Assembly (NCBI GenBank): GCA_030615705.1 | Contig: JAUWYT010000053.1 | Coordinates: 1-8,200, forward strand | Direction: 5' to 3' | DNA from: Chloroflexota bacterium | GTDB taxonomy: Bacteria; Chloroflexota; Anaerolineae; VGOG01 | Length of the DNA stretch: 8,200 bases | Shown here: in pieces, positions 6,574-8,200 of the stretch | Layout: each line of letters begins with the position of its first letter | Numbering within the stretch: the stretch's first letter is position 1 | Translations under genes and position numbers: made by a program | The notes under the pieces: generated by a model | What the model was told of the DNA's origin: nothing | The model's database searches: none | What the model saw: only the letters and a program-made list of their open reading frames with translations

Positions 6574-6618
6574 GCCTGACTTCGGCGAGCTCAGTCGAGC
6601 CGTCGAAGGGTCGAAGGG
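6549..6618 (+). repeat. Dispersed 70-bp element across the aspartate kinase stop and proC leader
   Basis: It starts GTGTCCTGAG and ends GTCGAAGGGTCGAAGGG, exactly 70 bp, the same length and ends as the copy in asd. It is read in the same frame as in asd (CPEPA). Here a one-base spacing difference after CCTGCG brings TGA into frame, so the element supplies the kinase stop (6571-6573). It holds CTGACTTCGGCGAG and CTCAGTCGAGCCG (to 6602), which recur apart at 7503-7555. Its last bases form part of the proC ribosome-binding site. Confidence 0.7.
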
Positions 6619-6621
6619 AGG
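6616..6621 (+). promoter_or_regulatory. proC ribosome-binding site made partly by the repeat
   Basis: GGGAGG lies 5 nt before the proC ATG at 6627. Its first three Gs are the final bases of the dispersed element ending at 6618. The adjoining AGG is just outside, so the repeat end appears to have been taken into translation initiation of proC. Confidence 0.55.
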
Positions 6622-6626
6622 TCCGA

Positions 6627-7385
6627 ATGTTAAGAAACACGATTTTGGTCTTCATCGGCAGCGGCACCATGGCCGAGGCGATGATCAAGGGCGTCCTGAA
6701 CAAGGGCCTGACAGACCTCCATCGGATCATAGCCAGCGGCCCCCGCCCCGAGCGAGGTCGGGAGTTGGAGGAACGCTACGGAGTCAAGGGTACCACCGAT
6801 AACAAGGAGGCGGCGCAAGCAGGCGATATCGTCGTCCTATCCATCAAAGCCCAGGTGCTGCCTCTCGTCCTGGACGAGCTGCACGGCCTCATCCGCCCCC
6901 ACCAGCTCATCTTCTGCATCGTGGGCGGGGCGCGCATCGAGACCATCGCTCGAGGATTGCAGAATCGGGCCATCGTGCGAGTGATGCCCAACACCCCCGC
7001 CCAAATAGGCGAGGGGATGAGCGTGTGGATCGCCACCCCCGAGGTGACGGAGCAACAACGCGCCCAAGCCAAAGCCATCCTCCAGGCCCTGGGCAAAGAG
7101 ATCTACGTCGAGGACGAGGATGCCCTCGACATGGCCACCGCCGTAAGCGGCACCGGGCCCACCTACGTGTTCCTGATGATGGAGGCGCTGGTCGAAGCCG
7201 CCGTCCACCTCGGCTTCTCGAGGCGCGTGGCCAGGGAACTGGTCATCCAAACGGTCCTGGGCTCGGCACTCTTCGCCAGGGAGTCAGGGAAGCACCTGGC
7301 CGAGCTACGCAACATGGTCACCTCGCCGGGGGGCACCAGCGCCGAAGCCTCTACCAGTTGGAGAAAGGGGTATTGCGGACGATAA
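6627..7385 (+). CDS. proC: Pyrroline-5-carboxylate reductase, truncated by a 3' frameshift
   Basis: ProC reduces 1-pyrroline-5-carboxylate to proline with NAD(P)H. The N-terminal Rossmann motif is VFIGSGTMAEAMIKGVL (residues about 8-24). LSIKAQVLPLVLDEL follows, with Ala where the family usually has Pro (KPQ), then VMPNTPAQIGEGMS, SGTGPTYVFLMMEALVEAA and the substrate-site VTSPGGTSAEA. After GAA (7344-7346) the reading frame is lost: the frame gives STSWRKGYCGR and stops at 7385, whereas the expected family sequence LYQLEKGVLRTIISKAVWAAY continues in another frame from 7349. One base has been lost at about 7347-7350. The 252-residue product would lack the last C-terminal helices used in dimerisation. 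Either the gene is newly inactivated or the base is a sequencing or assembly error. ATG 6627 has a good ribosome-binding site 5 nt upstream. Confidence 0.9.
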   Translation: MLRNTILVFIGSGTMAEAMIKGVLNKGLTDLHRIIASGPRPERGRELEERYGVKGTTDNKEAAQAGDIVVLSIKAQVLPLVLDELHGLIRPHQLIFCIVGGARIETIARGLQNRAIVRVMPNTPAQIGEGMSVWIATPEVTEQQRAQAKAILQALGKEIYVEDEDALDMATAVSGTGPTYVFLMMEALVEAAVHLGFSRRVARELVIQTVLGSALFARESGKHLAELRNMVTSPGGTSAEASTSWRKGYCGR

Positions 7386-7528
7386 TCTCCAAGGCCGTGT
7401 GGGCCGCCTATCAGAAGTCCAAACTGCTGGGAGAGATGAGTGCCAAGAGGGGGATCAGGAGCAACTCCCCCTTGGAGAGCCCTGGAATTCCGACCGAAAG
7501 GTTGACTTCGGCGAGGCTTCGACGGTGA
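7349..7528 (+). pseudogene. proC: Out-of-frame 3' end of proC
   Basis: From 7349 this frame reads LYQLEKGVLRTIISKAVWAA and YQKSKLLGEM, the normal ProC C-terminus, and stops at 7526-7528. Restoring one base would give a protein of about 300 residues. The last 25 or so residues (after LLGEM, ending TERLTSARLRR) go beyond the usual family end. Their final part is encoded by a dispersed-repeat segment beginning at 7502, so the repeat also sets the stop codon here. There is no independent start signal. Confidence 0.85.
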
Positions 7529-7555
7529 GCTCAGCCGAACCACTCAGTCGAGCCG
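7502..7555 (+). repeat. Split copy of the dispersed repeat at the proC 3' end
   Basis: TGACTTCGGCGAG (7503-7515) and CTCAGTCGAGCCG (7543-7555) are identical to two 13-mers that are directly joined at 6577-6602. Here 27 bp (7516-7542), itself containing CTTCGAC and GAGCTCAG, separates them. The copy lacks the GTGTCCTGAG end. It supplies the proC stop codon at 7526-7528 and leads into the asd leader, where GGGGCGTAGC (7564-7573) recurs from the asd-internal element. Confidence 0.55.
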
Positions 7556-7592
7556 GAGGAACAGGGGGCGTAGCGACAGTGGAGGAAGGGCT

Positions 7593-8200
7593 ATGGGCAA
7601 GATCAAGGTCGGCATTTTGGGAGCCACAGGGATGGTGGGGCAGCGGTTCGTGCAACTGCTAGCCGATCACCCCTGGTTTGAGATCACCGCGCTAGCTGCC
7701 TCGGAGCGTTCAGTAGGGATAACCTACGGCGAGGCCTGCCACTGGGTCGTCTCGGACGTGCGGTGTCCTGAGCCTGCCTGTCCTGAGCCCTTCGTCCCGC
7801 TCAGGGCGGGGCGTAGCCGAAGGGTCGAAGGGATACCCGCTCTTGTAAAAGAGATCGTCGTTCAGGAATGCAGGCCCGACCTCACCTGCCGTCTGGTATT
7901 CTCCGCCCTCCCGGCTGAGGTGGCGGGGCCCATCGAGGAGGAGTTCGCCGCTGGGGGTTACGCCGTCTCCAGCAACGCTCGCAACCACCGCCTCGACCCA
8001 GACGTGCCTTTGTTGGTGCCTGAGGTCAATCCCAACCATCTGGCTCTCATCGGAATTCAGCGACGGAGGCGCGGCTGGAAGGGCTTCATCGTCACCAACC
8101 CGAATTGCTCCACGGCCCAACTGGTGCTGGCTTTGAAACCGATCTGGGATCGCTTTGGGATCACAGCTCTCAGCGTGGTGACCATGCAGGCTCTCTCCGG
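7593..8200 (+). CDS. asd: Aspartate-semialdehyde dehydrogenase (3' end outside window) with repeat-encoded insertion
   Basis: Asd reduces aspartyl phosphate, the product of the upstream kinase, to aspartate semialdehyde with NADPH. ATG 7593 follows GGAGGAAGGG (7581-7590); GGAGG is 7 nt from the start. Visible parts are VGILGATGMVGQRFVQLL (6-23, NADP binding), AASERSVGITYGEA, LVFSALPAEVAGPIEEEFA, SSNARNHR, VPLLVPEVNPNHLALI and VTNPNCSTAQLVLALKP with the catalytic Cys at 172, then VVTMQALSG at the window edge. RRRRGWKGFIVTNPNCST is typical of the archaeal/fungal-like Asd type. Residues about 57-80 (CPEPACPEPFVPLRAGRSRR and following) have no counterpart in that family, where a sequence like HW...D-IPE is continuous. 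They are encoded by a dispersed repeat. The frame is open throughout, so the protein is probably made. Confidence 0.93.
   Translation, partial: MGKIKVGILGATGMVGQRFVQLLADHPWFEITALAASERSVGITYGEACHWVVSDVRCPEPACPEPFVPLRAGRSRRVEGIPALVKEIVVQECRPDLTCRLVFSALPAEVAGPIEEEFAAGGYAVSSNARNHRLDPDVPLLVPEVNPNHLALIGIQRRRRGWKGFIVTNPNCSTAQLVLALKPIWDRFGITALSVVTMQALS
7763..7832 (+). repeat. Dispersed 70-bp element inside asd, in frame
   Basis: It begins GTGTCCTGAG and ends CCGAAGGGTCGAAGGG, 70 bp, matching the kinase-proC copy in length, both ends and reading frame. Internally TGTCCTGAGCC occurs twice (from 7764 and 7779), and CCCGC-TCAG-GGCGGGG (7796-7810) can form a small hairpin. It encodes about 23 residues between SDVR and GIPALVKEIVV. 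70 bp is not a multiple of three, so a gain of 2 bp with it (for example a 2-bp target duplication) is implied. Confidence 0.7.

Noticed and set aside
7340..7352. Programmed ribosomal frameshift in proC
   Set aside because: No slippery heptamer or adjacent stimulatory pairing is visible, and ProC is not known to use one.

Overview
The window (8.2 kb, GC-rich) reads as the chromosome of an uncultured bacterium, most likely a Chloroflexota (Anaerolineae-like) lineage. That guess rests on three things: a shikimate kinase–dehydroquinate synthase fusion, a cell-surface protein with a long Thr/Pro 'TPTPTP' linker of the kind common in that phylum, and many small GC-rich dispersed repeats inside and between genes. 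It is an inference, not a proven placement. All supported genes are on the + strand.

Layout. Positions 1-2561 hold an aromatic amino-acid (shikimate) operon: the 3' end of chorismate synthase (aroC), a bifunctional shikimate kinase/3-dehydroquinate synthase (aroKB) and a type II 3-dehydroquinate dehydratase (aroQ), coupled by overlapping stop and start codons. A clean sigma70-type promoter overlaps the aroQ stop and leads into a secreted, membrane-anchored protein of unknown function (2669-3451). Positions 3452-3751 hold no intact gene. They carry a frameshifted remnant of a bacterial Ig-like (Big_1/invasin type) domain and a strong hairpin. Positions 3752-8200 hold an aspartate-family operon: threonine synthase (thrC), aspartate kinase with two ACT domains, pyrroline-5-carboxylate reductase (proC, broken by a one-base frameshift near its 3' end) and the start of aspartate-semialdehyde dehydrogenase (asd). 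Aspartate kinase and Asd catalyse the first two steps from aspartate, ThrC the last step to threonine, and ProC the last step to proline. Homoserine dehydrogenase and homoserine kinase are not in the window.

The most unusual aspect is the repeat content. At least three kinds of short palindromic repeats lie in or across conserved enzyme genes without breaking the reading frame. One family begins GTGTCCTGAG and ends CGAAGGG-(1-3 nt)-CGAAGGG. It lies inside asd (adding about 23 residues), inside thrC in the opposite orientation (about 39 residues), and across the aspartate kinase stop codon, where it supplies both the last residues and stop of the kinase and part of the proC ribosome-binding site. 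A second kind with imperfect terminal inverted repeats adds about 20 residues to chorismate synthase. A third, built of AAGTG-type units, covers the aroC stop and aroKB start. This resembles the in-frame palindromic elements of Rickettsia in principle, though the sequences here are not recognised as those.
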